Below are positions 49,586 through 58,033 of a stretch of 64,000 nucleotides of DNA, piece after piece. Every line of letters starts with the position of its first letter. Positions within the stretch are counted from its first letter, which is position 1. This DNA is from Ensifer sesbaniae (GTDB lineage: Bacteria > Pseudomonadota > Alphaproteobacteria > Rhizobiales > Rhizobiaceae), in contig NZ_JABEKU010000002.1 of the NCBI RefSeq assembly GCF_013283665.1, positions 2,198,060 to 2,262,059 on the forward strand, in the 5' to 3' direction. The position numbers were made by a program, and so were the translations under genes. The notes under the pieces are model-generated. The model worked only from the letters and a program-made list of their open reading frames with translations, did not search any database and was not told the origin of the DNA.

Positions 49586-50344
49586 TCAGGCAATGATCAC
49601 GACAACCTGCAGCGAAGACGGGTCAACGATGACGATCCGACCATCGGCAAGGACGAAGTAGAGGTAGCCTTCATATGCGGGAACGATCTGAACTATGCGA
49701 CGCGGAAGCGGTTGCAGCTTGGCCTTGACGGTCCGAGGCACAACGACGCCGACCGAAACGTCGAAATCAACGTCAATGGGGCTAACGTTTTCTTCCTTGA
49801 TGACCTGTGTGATTTCGGTCTTCTGTTCGACGGTCACATTGGTCGTGGACGCGTTGGACTTGCCTTGCCCAGACTGATTGGCTTCACCCTGTTGTGAGGG
49901 CTGCTCGTCGCCGCCCTGTCCGCTTCCCGATTTCTGAGTTTGGCTCGTATCGTTCTGTTGCGTGGTGCCGCCTTCCTCCTGAGTTTGGCCCTCGGCTGCA
50001 GCATCGGTCTTCTTTCGGTCGGTCTTCTGTTGTTCGGTGCTTTGACCTTGCTTTGTCTGGCCTTGGGTGTCGGGCGCTTTCTGTCCCGTTCCCATCTGCC
50101 CGCCATCCGAATCCTGTTGATCAGGTGACTGCGCCTCAGGCTGTGTGGAACCCTGAGTGTCGGGCTGTTGGCTCTGTTCCGTACCACCCTTCGGGCATTC
50201 GGTGCCCACAGGACACTCGGTCGATTGGCCCTGGGCGGGTTGCTCGGCTTGCCCTTGAGCGGGCTGTTCTGTCTGGGCAAAGGCCGGAATGCCCACGGTA
50301 CCAAGGCTCAAGGCCAAGGCACTTTTGATAAGGATATTGGTCAT
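49586..50344 (-). CDS. DUF1236 protein with long Gln/Ser-rich linker
   Basis: A 252-residue exported protein: signal peptide (LIKSALALSLGTVGIPAFA), a disordered linker of about 140 residues very rich in Q, G, S, T and E (with two EQPAQGQ repeats and a CPVGTECPKGG element), and then DUF1236-like segments (VSVGVVVPRTVKAKLQPLP; YFVLADGRIVIVDPSSLQVV). It is a longer relative of the gene at 43234. GGAGAG precedes the ATG. A GGAAC-N18-TT motif lies on its strand 38-62 bases upstream. Confidence 0.82.
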   Translation of the reverse strand: MTNILIKSALALSLGTVGIPAFAQTEQPAQGQAEQPAQGQSTECPVGTECPKGGTEQSQQPDTQGSTQPEAQSPDQQDSDGGQMGTGQKAPDTQGQTKQGQSTEQQKTDRKKTDAAAEGQTQEEGGTTQQNDTSQTQKSGSGQGGDEQPSQQGEANQSGQGKSNASTTNVTVEQKTEITQVIKEENVSPIDVDFDVSVGVVVPRTVKAKLQPLPRRIVQIVPAYEGYLYFVLADGRIVIVDPSSLQVVVIIA

Positions 50345-50381
50345 TAGAACTCTCCAACTTGTTTATCCGCACTGCGGCCCA

Positions 50382-50406
50382 AACCATCGTGCTTTTCTAA
50401 TGTTCC
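50382..50406 (-). promoter_or_regulatory. Candidate EcfG/RpoE2-type promoter
   Basis: Minus-strand GGAAC (50406-50402), 18 bases, TT (50383-50382), 38 bases before the ATG at 50344. Confidence 0.6.
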
Positions 50407-50718
50407 GGAGACTTCAGGCACTTCGCCAGTTTGCCGAGAACCATTTCATCCTCCGCGAGCCGCAATAGCGCCTGTAGATCGATGAGGACCTTGAACGGTC
50501 AGCAACCGTATCGAAGGAAATTGGAAGCGCATCAGAGACAAGATCCGGAGCCGTTTTCGCAGGCCAATTGCCGCGATCTGAGCCCAGGGCGACGCAAGAA
50601 GGGATCGATCGCTTTTCCCCACATTGCGGTACATTTGCTGGCAGGGGCCGACATAGCCGGGATACCTCACGGGACCAGATTGCGATCATCGCCTCACGAA
50701 CCGCAAAGGAACGATCGC
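50407..50718. other. 312-bp spacer, no gene recognised
   Basis: Open frames here lack ribosome sites and recognisable sequence. It marks the right border of the stress-promoter cluster. Confidence 0.4.
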
Positions 50719-51453
50719 ATGCGCCACTCCCAACCATTGCTCTTGCATTTGCCACGAGCGTTGTCGCCTTCGCCGCCCAGGCTGCGGACATCAAGAACAT
50801 CGTCATCGTGCACGGCGCCTTTGCCGACGGTTCGGGCTGGTGGCAGGCCGGCGATATCCCGGCGCGGCGCGGTTTCAACGTAACGGTGGTGCAGGAACCG
50901 CTGACCTCGCTTGCGGCCGACATCGAGGCTGCGAACCGTGTTCTGGACCTGCAGGACGGACCGACCTTGCTCGTCGGGCACAGCTAGGGCGGCATGGTGA
51001 TCAGCGAAGCCGGCCATCACCGGAAGGTCGAAGGAATGGTCTACGTCGCCGCCTTCCAGCCTGACAAGGGCGAGGATTTGGCAACGCTTGCCGGTTCGAA
51101 GCCGCAGGCGGCAATGAGTATCAAGGAAACCGCCGACGGCAAATGCGTCTATCTCGACCCGGCGGCGTTTGCTGCTGATTTCGCCGCCGACCTCCTTAGC
51201 AGCGAAGTCGCAAGTCTTTGCCGCAAAGGAAGTTTTAACTGCCGGGGCGGGCGATCCCCCCTGGAGGACGAAAAAGGGCTGGGCGATCGTGGCAACCGAA
51301 GATCGCGCCATCAATCCGGACCTTGAGAGAAGCATGGCCAAGCGAGCCGGCAGCAAGGTAAGCGAAATCAAGGCGAGCCACGCCGTCTTTGCCTCGCAAC
51401 CGGAAAAGGTTGCCGAGATTATCGAGACCGCAGCCAAGGATGCCGGCAAATAG
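50719..51453 (+). pseudogene. Broken alpha/beta-hydrolase gene
   Basis: The pieces form one secreted alpha/beta hydrolase: signal-like LPTIALAFATSVVAFAAQA, then NIVIVHGAFADGSGWW, the nucleophile motif GHS-stop-GGMVISEAGHH, and the C-terminal PEKVAEIIETAAKDAGK. Three lesions are visible. ATG 50719 (with AAAGGA upstream) is out of frame with the signal peptide. A TAG at 50986-50988 replaces the residue after the nucleophile Ser. A further frameshift lies near 51200. Relatives are intact 260-300 residue hydrolases, so this copy is almost certainly inactive. Confidence 0.85.
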
Positions 51454-51474
51454 CCCGAACACGGCGAGCATCCG

Positions 51475-51509
51475 CGTCCTGAGTGCGGCGCCCTTGCGCA
51501 CTCAGGACG
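51475..51509. terminator. Hairpin after the hydrolase remnant
   Basis: A perfect 13-bp inverted repeat (cgtcctgagtgcg / cgcactcaggacg) with a 9-base loop and no T-run. Confidence 0.55.
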
Positions 51510-51650
51510 GTGGGCTGGCCTTCCATTCTCAACCGTCGGCTTGACAGTCGGCTCAAAGAGCGGAAAACTTGATACATGGGGGTGCGATCACCCCATGAGG
51601 CGCCAGCTGAAGAATCGCGTCCATTCAACCGCTCATCCGGAGGACGCGTC

Positions 51651-52472
51651 ATGTCGTCATTTCTCGAAATATCCTCGGAAAAACTCTCCCGCCTCATCGG
51701 CACGCCGAACTGCCCGGCACTGATCGATGTCAGGATCGACGAAGACTTCGATGCCGATCCACGCCTCATCCCAGGTTCCCACCGGCGTGACTATCGCCGG
51801 GTGCAGGACTGGATGAAGGATGTCGACAGAACAGCGGCAATCATCATCTGCCAGCAGGGCAAGAAGCTGAGCCATGGCGTTGCAGCCTGGCTTCGACATG
51901 CCGGCATTGCTGCCGACGTGCTCGAAGGCGGTTTCGAGGCCTGGGCGGAGGGCGGCCATCCGGCCGTGCCGGCTTCTGCTATCCCCGAACGGGACACCAA
52001 TGGACGAACCGTCTGGGTGACACGGGCGCGACCGAAGATCGACCGTATCGCCTGTCCCTGGCTGATCCGCCGCTTCGTCGACCCGATGGCGGTGTTCCTG
52101 TATGTCGCCCCATCCGAGGTCGAGTTGGTCGGCGAGCGCTTCGGCGCCACGCCCTTCGATATCGATGCCCCGATCCGCTGGAGCCACCGCGGCGAGCTCT
52201 GCACCTTCGACGTCATGGTAGAGCAATTCGGCCTGGCAACCGCCCCGCTGCTGCGGCTCGCGACCATCGTGCGCGGGGCCGACACCGCCCGTCTCGAGCT
52301 TGCGCCCGAGGCACCTGGTCTGCTGGCCGCCTCTCTCGGTCTTTCGCGCATGTATGCTGACGACCTGGAGCAACTGGAAGCAGGGATGCTGCTCTACGAC
52401 GCCTTCTATCGCTGGTGCCGGGACGCGACCAACGAGACGCACAACTGGCCCTCGCCGAAGAAGGATCTCTGA
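51651..52472 (+). CDS. Rhodanese-ChrB fusion chromate resistance protein
   Basis: A 273-residue protein. The rhodanese domain (about residues 5-115) has the active-site Cys in IIICQQGKKLSHG. The ChrB C-terminal domain (about 128-270) has RPKIDRIACPWLIRRFVD and VMVEQFGL. ChrB-type proteins regulate or assist chromate resistance. It ends one base before the chrA-type start, so the two are co-transcribed. ATG 51651 follows GGAGG. Confidence 0.87.
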   Translation: MSSFLEISSEKLSRLIGTPNCPALIDVRIDEDFDADPRLIPGSHRRDYRRVQDWMKDVDRTAAIIICQQGKKLSHGVAAWLRHAGIAADVLEGGFEAWAEGGHPAVPASAIPERDTNGRTVWVTRARPKIDRIACPWLIRRFVDPMAVFLYVAPSEVELVGERFGATPFDIDAPIRWSHRGELCTFDVMVEQFGLATAPLLRLATIVRGADTARLELAPEAPGLLAASLGLSRMYADDLEQLEAGMLLYDAFYRWCRDATNETHNWPSPKKDL

Positions 52473-52473
52473 G

Positions 52474-53880
52474 ATGACCGATATCGCTGACAAGGCCGCG
52501 CCCGACGTGGCGCGGCAAGGGCAGAGCCACGGCATTTCGTTTAGCGAAGCGGTGCGGGTATGGGCGCGCATCGCGGCGCTGAGCTTCGGGGGCCCGGCCG
52601 GACAGATCGCGGTGATGCACCGCATCCTCGTTGATGAGAAGCGCTGGATCGGCGAGCATCGCTTCCTGCATGCGCTGAACTACTGCATGCTGCTGCCTGG
52701 ACCCGAGGCGCAGCAGCTTGCCGTCTATATCGGCTGGCTCCTGCACCGCACCGCCGGCGGCCTCATTGCCGGCCTTCTCTTCGTGCTTCCTGGTTTCCTG
52801 GCGATCCTGGGCTTGAGCTACATCTACACCGCCTTCGGTAATGTCACCGTCGTCGAAGGGCTGTTCTTCGGCCTCAAGGCCGCCGTGCTCGCGGTGGTTT
52901 TCCAGGCCGTCTTCCGCATTGGCGGCCGGGCCCTCAAGAACCGGATGATGGTCGGCATCGCGGCAGTCGCCTTCATCGCCATTTTCTTGTTTCGCGTTCC
53001 CTTCCCCCTGATCATCCTTGCAGCCGGTGTGCTTGGCTATGTCGGGGCGCGCGTCGGCTCGCCGCTTTTTCGCATCGGCGGCGGACACAAGGGTGGCACG
53101 GGCACATTTCTGAGAGACGAGGACTCCGCGCTCGGCGAGGAAATCCCCGTTCACGCACGCCCCAATCTTGCATGGTCGCTTCGGATCTCCGGCGTCCTGC
53201 TTGCGTTGTGGCTCTTGCCGTTGGCGCTCATCGTCATCGTCCTCGGCCGGGAGAGCGTCTTCAGCCAGATCGGCCTGTTCTTCAGCCAGATGGCGGTCGT
53301 CACCTTTGGCGGCGCCTATGCCGTGCTCGCCTATGTCGCCCAGGAGGCGGTCCAGCACTACGGCTGGCTAAGGCCCAGCGAGATGCTCGACGGTCTCGGC
53401 ATGGCCGAGACGACGCCTGGGCCGCTGATCATGGTGGTGCAGTTCGTGGGCTTCATGGGCGCCTACCGTGATCCGGGTGGGCTCCATCCGATGGCGGCGG
53501 CGACACTGGGCGCGATGCTGACCACCTGGGTGACCTTCGTGCCCTGCTTCCTCTGGATCTTCCTCGGGGCGCCCTTCATCGAGCGGCTGCGGAACAACAT
53601 CGCGCTCACAGGCGCCATGTCGGCGATCACCGCCGCCGTCGTCGGCGTGATCCTCAACCTTGCCGTCTGGTTCGGCCTGCACACGTTGTTTGCGGAGCTC
53701 GTGAGCTGGCAATTCGGGCCGTTCGCGCTCGACATACCGGTGCTACGGTCGCTGGTCATGCCATCGCTCCTGCTGACGGTTGCTGCCGGCACGGCGATCT
53801 TCCGCTTCAACGCCTCGGTCATCACGACGCTGCTTGCCTGCGCGTTTGCCGGCATGGGCTGGACGCTGGCAACCGCATGA
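52474..53880 (+). CDS. chrA: Chromate transporter
   Basis: A 468-residue CHR-family efflux protein with two homologous halves: the first with SFGGPAGQIAVMHR and LPGPEAQQLAVYIGW, the second with TFGGAYAVLAYVAQEAV and ETTPGPLIMVVQFVGF. It has about ten membrane segments. It exports chromate using the membrane potential. The start is one base after the stop of the rhodanese-ChrB gene. The long-chain, two-domain form is the common proteobacterial type. Confidence 0.93.
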   Translation: MTDIADKAAPDVARQGQSHGISFSEAVRVWARIAALSFGGPAGQIAVMHRILVDEKRWIGEHRFLHALNYCMLLPGPEAQQLAVYIGWLLHRTAGGLIAGLLFVLPGFLAILGLSYIYTAFGNVTVVEGLFFGLKAAVLAVVFQAVFRIGGRALKNRMMVGIAAVAFIAIFLFRVPFPLIILAAGVLGYVGARVGSPLFRIGGGHKGGTGTFLRDEDSALGEEIPVHARPNLAWSLRISGVLLALWLLPLALIVIVLGRESVFSQIGLFFSQMAVVTFGGAYAVLAYVAQEAVQHYGWLRPSEMLDGLGMAETTPGPLIMVVQFVGFMGAYRDPGGLHPMAAATLGAMLTTWVTFVPCFLWIFLGAPFIERLRNNIALTGAMSAITAAVVGVILNLAVWFGLHTLFAELVSWQFGPFALDIPVLRSLVMPSLLLTVAAGTAIFRFNASVITTLLACAFAGMGWTLATA

Positions 53881-54207
53881 TTGCGGAGGCGACATCTCGT
53901 CTTGGTCTCGTCGCTTTGTGCAGAGGATTTGGCGGGTTATAGCTTTGGTAGGTCGTCGGGTTTGATGAGCCATTCGACGCTTCGCGCGACGCCCAGCCGC
54001 CTTCCGTGTCGATCTCGACCGACCCGAACCAACGGGGCTCGCACGCGCCCCTGCCCCCGAGCGTCCATGGTGTCAGCCATCAGCAACAGCACGGGATCGC
54101 GCAACGCCGCTTCGTCCTCTCACCCTCGATCGGTAGAAAATTGCGCTTTCATCCGGTAGAGGGTGGGTGTATATAGCTAGACAGACTAGCTAGTTTGGAG
54201 CGCAATC
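53881..54207. other. 327-bp spacer upstream of the toxin-antitoxin pair
   Basis: No supported gene. The last 40 bases hold palindromic sequence around actagctagt, a likely operator. Confidence 0.45.
54174..54195. promoter_or_regulatory. Palindromic operator candidate of the TA module
   Basis: Overlapping inverted repeats: the perfect palindrome actagctagt at 54185-54194, and gctag/ctagc half-sites at 54176-54180 and 54186-54190. It lies 13 bases before the antitoxin ATG. Phd-type antitoxins autoregulate by binding such palindromes. Confidence 0.5.
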
Positions 54208-54462
54208 ATGGAATGGCAGTTGCAGGACGCCAAGAACCACTTTTCGAAAGTGGTGCAGAAGGCCCGACACGAGGGGCCGCAGATCGTCACGCTGCGTGGC
54301 GAGCGCGCGGCGGTGGTCCTGTCCGCCCATGACTATGACGCCCTGCGCGCCGGCCGACCGACGCTGGTCGACGATCTACTTGGCGGTCCCCCTTGGAATG
54401 ATGAGCTTGCCGATGCGGTCGAGGCGCGCGCCAAGACACCAAGCCGCGACGTGGCCTTCTGA
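54208..54462 (+). CDS. Phd/YefM-type antitoxin
   Basis: An 84-residue antitoxin. The N-terminal DNA-binding fold has the family start WQLQDAKNHFSKVVQKA and the ITLRGERAAVVLS-like strand (IVTLRGERAAVVLSAHDYDAL). The acidic C-terminus (LLGGPPWNDELADAVE) would cover the toxin. GGAG precedes the ATG, and its stop overlaps the toxin ATG. Confidence 0.92.
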   Translation: MEWQLQDAKNHFSKVVQKARHEGPQIVTLRGERAAVVLSAHDYDALRAGRPTLVDDLLGGPPWNDELADAVEARAKTPSRDVAF

Positions 54463-54869
54463 TGTATCTGGTTGATACCAACATCGTTTCGGAGGCGCGG
54501 CGCGGCACGCCGCAGGCGATTGCCTGGTTGCGCTCGGTCGATCCGCTCAGTATCCATCTGAGCGCGCTGACCCTCGGCGAAATCATGCGCGGTATTGCGC
54601 TGAAGCAGAAGTTGGATCCGAAGGCCGCTGCTCACCTCACCGAATGGCTGCGCAAGCTGCGCCACGACCACGGCGACCGCATCCTCCCGGTGACCGACCA
54701 GATCGCCGTCGAATGGGGCCGCATCGCCGCCATCCGGCCGCGTGGCGATATTGACGGGCTCCTCGCCGCGACCGCGATCGTCCACGACCTGATCCTCGTC
54801 ACGCGCAACGTCAAGGATTTTGAAGACACGGACGCATCTGTGATCAATCCCTGGGAGACATCGGCGTGA
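54462..54869 (+). CDS. PIN-domain toxin (VapC/FitB-like)
   Basis: A 135-residue PIN-domain ribonuclease toxin with the metal-binding acids in order: YLVDTNIVSE (D), LGEIMRGI (E), DGLLAATAIVHDL (D) and TRNVKDFED (N/D). Translation is coupled to the antitoxin by TGATG overlap. VapC-type toxins cut tRNA or rRNA; the target here is unknown. Confidence 0.92.
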   Translation: MYLVDTNIVSEARRGTPQAIAWLRSVDPLSIHLSALTLGEIMRGIALKQKLDPKAAAHLTEWLRKLRHDHGDRILPVTDQIAVEWGRIAAIRPRGDIDGLLAATAIVHDLILVTRNVKDFEDTDASVINPWETSA

Positions 54870-55152
54870 GCGGCCCACCCACGAGCTTGGAACTGACAGA
54901 AGTCGATCTCTCCGACCAGCTGGTGTAACGGTCGACACAAGCCCCGGGTGGCACTGCACAGGAAGCGATGCCGCCCTGCCGGCGCACCTCGAGCGCCTCG
55001 CCGATGCCGATGCCGATGCGCAGCATGCTCAAGAGTTCGTGGCGTTCGGTTGGTCGAGATCGACACGAAGGCGCTCCGGTGTCGAACGAAGCAATGGCTC
55101 GTCGAACCCGACTGTGCACCAAAGCTACAACCCGTCAATCCTCTGCGCAGAG
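54870..55152. other. Spacer, no gene recognised
   Basis: Open frames here lack a ribosome site and recognisable sequence. Confidence 0.4.
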
Positions 55153-55350
55153 CTACTCGCCGTCGTAGACCGACTGCGGCAGGTGAAAGCCTTCCGGCAA
55201 TTGCGATCCGTAGAAGCGCTCTTCCGGCGGAGATGGCGGAGGTTCGCGGTGTTTCACCGCAAAGGCGGCGAGCACGGCCTTGAGCTGTACCGGCCGATAA
55301 TGTTCGACAAGACTTGGAGGTGGATCTTGCTCGTCCGTCTGTCGCGACAT
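55153..55350 (-). CDS. Small proline-rich hypothetical protein
   Basis: A 65-residue protein (SRQTDEQDPPPSLVEHYRP near the start; PPPSPPEERFYGSQLPEGF near the end). No signal or membrane segment. ATG 55350 has AGGAGG upstream, which is why I accept this short frame within a longer ORF (to 55671). Function unknown. Confidence 0.6.
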   Translation of the reverse strand: MSRQTDEQDPPPSLVEHYRPVQLKAVLAAFAVKHREPPPSPPEERFYGSQLPEGFHLPQSVYDGE

Positions 55351-55651
55351 CAGGCCCTCCTGGAAACAGCTCGTTACGCACCGACAGTGCCAGCCAATCG
55401 ATCTCGCTGCAACTATCCACCGACGCAGTCGCCCGTTTGTCAGTGCGACCATTGGACAATTGACCTCTGGCCACTCCGGGTTTCCTTTATGGCCCCGTGC
55501 GATGCCCGGGCTATCAATCTTCGCCGATTGATCACCAGCTCCTCGGAACGTGGCCCCGACCCCGCAAGAGGAAGATGCCCGCCCCTTTACTTCTGCCAAG
55601 CCGCGGGTGAATGCTTGCCAATAGGCAACCATCATCGCGAAAGTCGGCAGA
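55351..55651. other. 301-bp spacer between divergent genes
   Basis: No gene seen. It should contain the promoters of the small minus-strand gene and the LysR gene. Confidence 0.4.
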
Positions 55652-56584
55652 ATGGATCGTATCGACGCCATGAAAGTCTTCGTGACTGCTGTCGACGAAG
55701 GCAGCCTCGCAGCCGCGGCCCGACTGCTGAAGCGATCGCCGACGGCCGTCAGCCGCGCCCTGAACCTGCTTGAAGCCCATGTCGGGGTCGAGTTGCTGCA
55801 TCGAACGACGCGATCGCTGAAGCTCAGCGAGGCCGGCCAGCGCTACGCGGCGGCCTGCCGGCGGGTGCTGATCGATCTCGAAGAGGCCGACATGCTCGCA
55901 GGTGGCGAACGTGCGGCCCCTCGCGGCACGCTGACGATTTCCGCGCCACCGATCGTTGGCGAAGAGGTCCTGCGTCCGATCCTCGACGACTTCCTCAACC
56001 TCCACCAGGCGGTATCAGCCAGGCTTCTCTTGCTCGACCGCTTCGTGAACCTCGTCGACGAGGGTGTCGATATTGCGCTCCGCATCGGCCATCTCGCCGA
56101 CTCGTCGCTGATTTCGACACGGATCGGCGGCGATGTCCGGCGCGTGGTCGTCGCCTCGCCCCGCTATCTTGCCAACCATCCGCGGATCGGCGAGCCGGCC
56201 GATCTCGCCAAACACCAGATCGTCGCCTTCACCAACTTCGGCCTCGATTCCTGGACATTCACGCCAGCCGAAGGCTCGTTGATCCCACGCACGGTGCAGT
56301 TCACACCGCGGTGCATCGTCAACAGTGTGCGTGCCGCGCTCGACTTTGCCGCTGCGGGTACTGGCCTGACCCGGCTCTACTCCTATCATGTCGCGCGCTA
56401 TGTCAGCGATGGGCGGCTGAAAATCGTGCTGGCTGACGCCGAGCATCCGCCGATGCCGGTTCACCTTCTTGCGCCACAGGGCCGCATGTCGGTGCCGAAG
56501 GTTCGCGCCTTTACCGATTTCGCGTTACCGCGTCTCAGGACCGAGTTCTCACGAATGGCAACAGAAGCCGGCAAGCTCGGCTAA
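55652..56584 (+). CDS. LysR-family transcriptional regulator
   Basis: A 310-residue LysR-type regulator. The helix-turn-helix is at residues about 5-63 (FVTAVDEGSLAAAARLLKRS, VSRALNLLEAHVGVELLHRTTR). The substrate-binding domain spans about 90-295 (TLTISAPPIVGEEVL; DIALRIGHLADSSL). It precedes an SDR and a tautomerase gene on the same strand, which it probably controls. Confidence 0.92.
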   Translation: MDRIDAMKVFVTAVDEGSLAAAARLLKRSPTAVSRALNLLEAHVGVELLHRTTRSLKLSEAGQRYAAACRRVLIDLEEADMLAGGERAAPRGTLTISAPPIVGEEVLRPILDDFLNLHQAVSARLLLLDRFVNLVDEGVDIALRIGHLADSSLISTRIGGDVRRVVVASPRYLANHPRIGEPADLAKHQIVAFTNFGLDSWTFTPAEGSLIPRTVQFTPRCIVNSVRAALDFAAAGTGLTRLYSYHVARYVSDGRLKIVLADAEHPPMPVHLLAPQGRMSVPKVRAFTDFALPRLRTEFSRMATEAGKLG

Positions 56585-56727
56585 CTATGCCGATTTTCGG
56601 TTGACTGACTGTCGAATGGCGCCAATTCTCCCACTCATCGGATGGGTCTAAATCTGATTGCACCAACGCCGAGGGCGAAGGACGGGCCGGACCAAGCGCC
56701 CGTTGCAGTCGAAGAAGGATCACATCC

Positions 56728-57441
56728 ATGAGCAATGAGCAGAAGGTCGCCGTCATCACTGGTGCATCGCAGGGCATCGGCGCCGCCCTGGTTCAGGCCT
56801 ACCGCGATCGCAACTACCGGGTCGTCGCCACGTCCCGTTCCATCCAGGGAAGTTCGGACGCTGGCATTCTCAGCGTTGCCGGCGATATCAGCGAGCCGGA
56901 GACCGCCGAGCGGGTGGTTCATCTGGGCTTGGAACGCTTCGGCCGTATCGATACGCTGGTCAACAATGCCGGCGTCTTCACCGCCAAGCCGTTCACCGAA
57001 TTCACCCAGGAAGACTATGATCTGAACATGGGCGTCAACGTCGCCGGCTTCTTCCACATCACCCAACACGCGGCCCGCGAGATGCTGAAGCAGGGCTCCG
57101 GTCACATCGTCAGCATCACGACCAGCCTCGTGAACCAGCCGATTGCTGGCGTCCCGGCAGCGCTTGCATCTATCACGAAGGGTGGGCTGAATTCCGTGAC
57201 CCAGGCGCTCGCCATTGAGTTTGCCAAGACCGGCGTTCGCGTCAATGCCGTCTCGCCGGGCATCATCAAGACCCCGATGCACGCGCCAGAAACGCACGCG
57301 GCCCTCTCGACATTGCATCCCGTCGGCCGCATGGGCGAAATTCGCGACATCGTCGACGCCGTCCTCTACCTGGAGGGCGCTGGCTTCGTCACCGGTGAGA
57401 TCCTGCATGTGGATGGCGGACAGAACGCCGGACGCTGGTAG
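56728..57441 (+). CDS. Short-chain dehydrogenase/reductase lacking the usual catalytic Tyr
   Basis: A 237-residue SDR. The cofactor motif is TGASQGIGAAL at residues 11-21, NNAGV is present, and the SPGIIKTPMH segment is typical. In the YxxxK position the sequence reads ASITK (Ala for Tyr), though the Ser (TTSLV) and Lys are kept. A subgroup of SDRs shows similar substitution, so the enzyme may work differently or be inactive. It lies between the LysR gene and a tautomerase gene. GAAGGA precedes the ATG. Confidence 0.88.
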   Translation: MSNEQKVAVITGASQGIGAALVQAYRDRNYRVVATSRSIQGSSDAGILSVAGDISEPETAERVVHLGLERFGRIDTLVNNAGVFTAKPFTEFTQEDYDLNMGVNVAGFFHITQHAAREMLKQGSGHIVSITTSLVNQPIAGVPAALASITKGGLNSVTQALAIEFAKTGVRVNAVSPGIIKTPMHAPETHAALSTLHPVGRMGEIRDIVDAVLYLEGAGFVTGEILHVDGGQNAGRW

Positions 57442-57569
57442 GCAACTCTCAGGCGTGAGGGGAGCGGCTGTCGGCCCAATCCTGGTCGCTCCTCCGCCTT
57501 CCCACCCATTGCACAAGGGTGCGGCCCCTGATGGCGCTATCACCTCCCAGATTTGAAGAGGAAACGACA

Positions 57570-57809
57570 ATGCCGATCGTTACAGTTCAGGTGACCCGAG
57601 AAGGCACCACTGCGGACCGCAAGGCGGTCACGGCCGAGGAAAAGGCCGAAATCATCAAGGGCGTGAGCCAGGTGCTGCTCGACGTGCTCAACAAGCCGTT
57701 GGAATCGACCTACGTGCTCATCGAGGAAGTCGAACTCGACAATTGGGGCTGGGGCGGCCTGCCGACCGCGCAATATCGCGCTCAGCGGGCGGTCGAGGCA
57801 AAGGCCTGA
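57570..57809 (+). CDS. 4-oxalocrotonate tautomerase family protein
   Basis: A 79-residue tautomerase with Pro directly after the initiator Met (PIVTVQVTREG), which is the catalytic base after Met removal. AEEKAEIIKGVSQVLLDVL and VLIEEVELDNWGWGG are also typical. It is a little longer than classic 62-residue enzymes. It is downstream of the SDR gene and probably part of the same LysR-controlled unit. Substrate unknown. Confidence 0.9.
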   Translation: MPIVTVQVTREGTTADRKAVTAEEKAEIIKGVSQVLLDVLNKPLESTYVLIEEVELDNWGWGGLPTAQYRAQRAVEAKA

Positions 57810-57833
57810 CACCTCCGACCAGACGTCCCTGCT

Positions 57834-57861
57834 ACCCGCCGCTCGAAAGCAAGCGGCGGGT
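57834..57861 (+). terminator. Rho-independent terminator after the tautomerase gene
   Basis: Arms acccgccgct (57834-57843) and agcggcgggt (57852-57861) form a perfect 10-bp stem followed by ttcgttt. Confidence 0.8.
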
Positions 57862-58033
57862 TTCGTTTGCGAAATTGTGTCGAAATGTATCCGGAGGTGC
57901 TTGCATTACATTCTCATGCAAGTCTGGATGTTGCGAACACACCGAGGACATATCCCAGGCGCCAATCAGGCTGAGCAGGCCGGATGATGCCGCAAGGACG
58001 CGACGACTGAACCGGATATGAGGAGCTTGCTCG

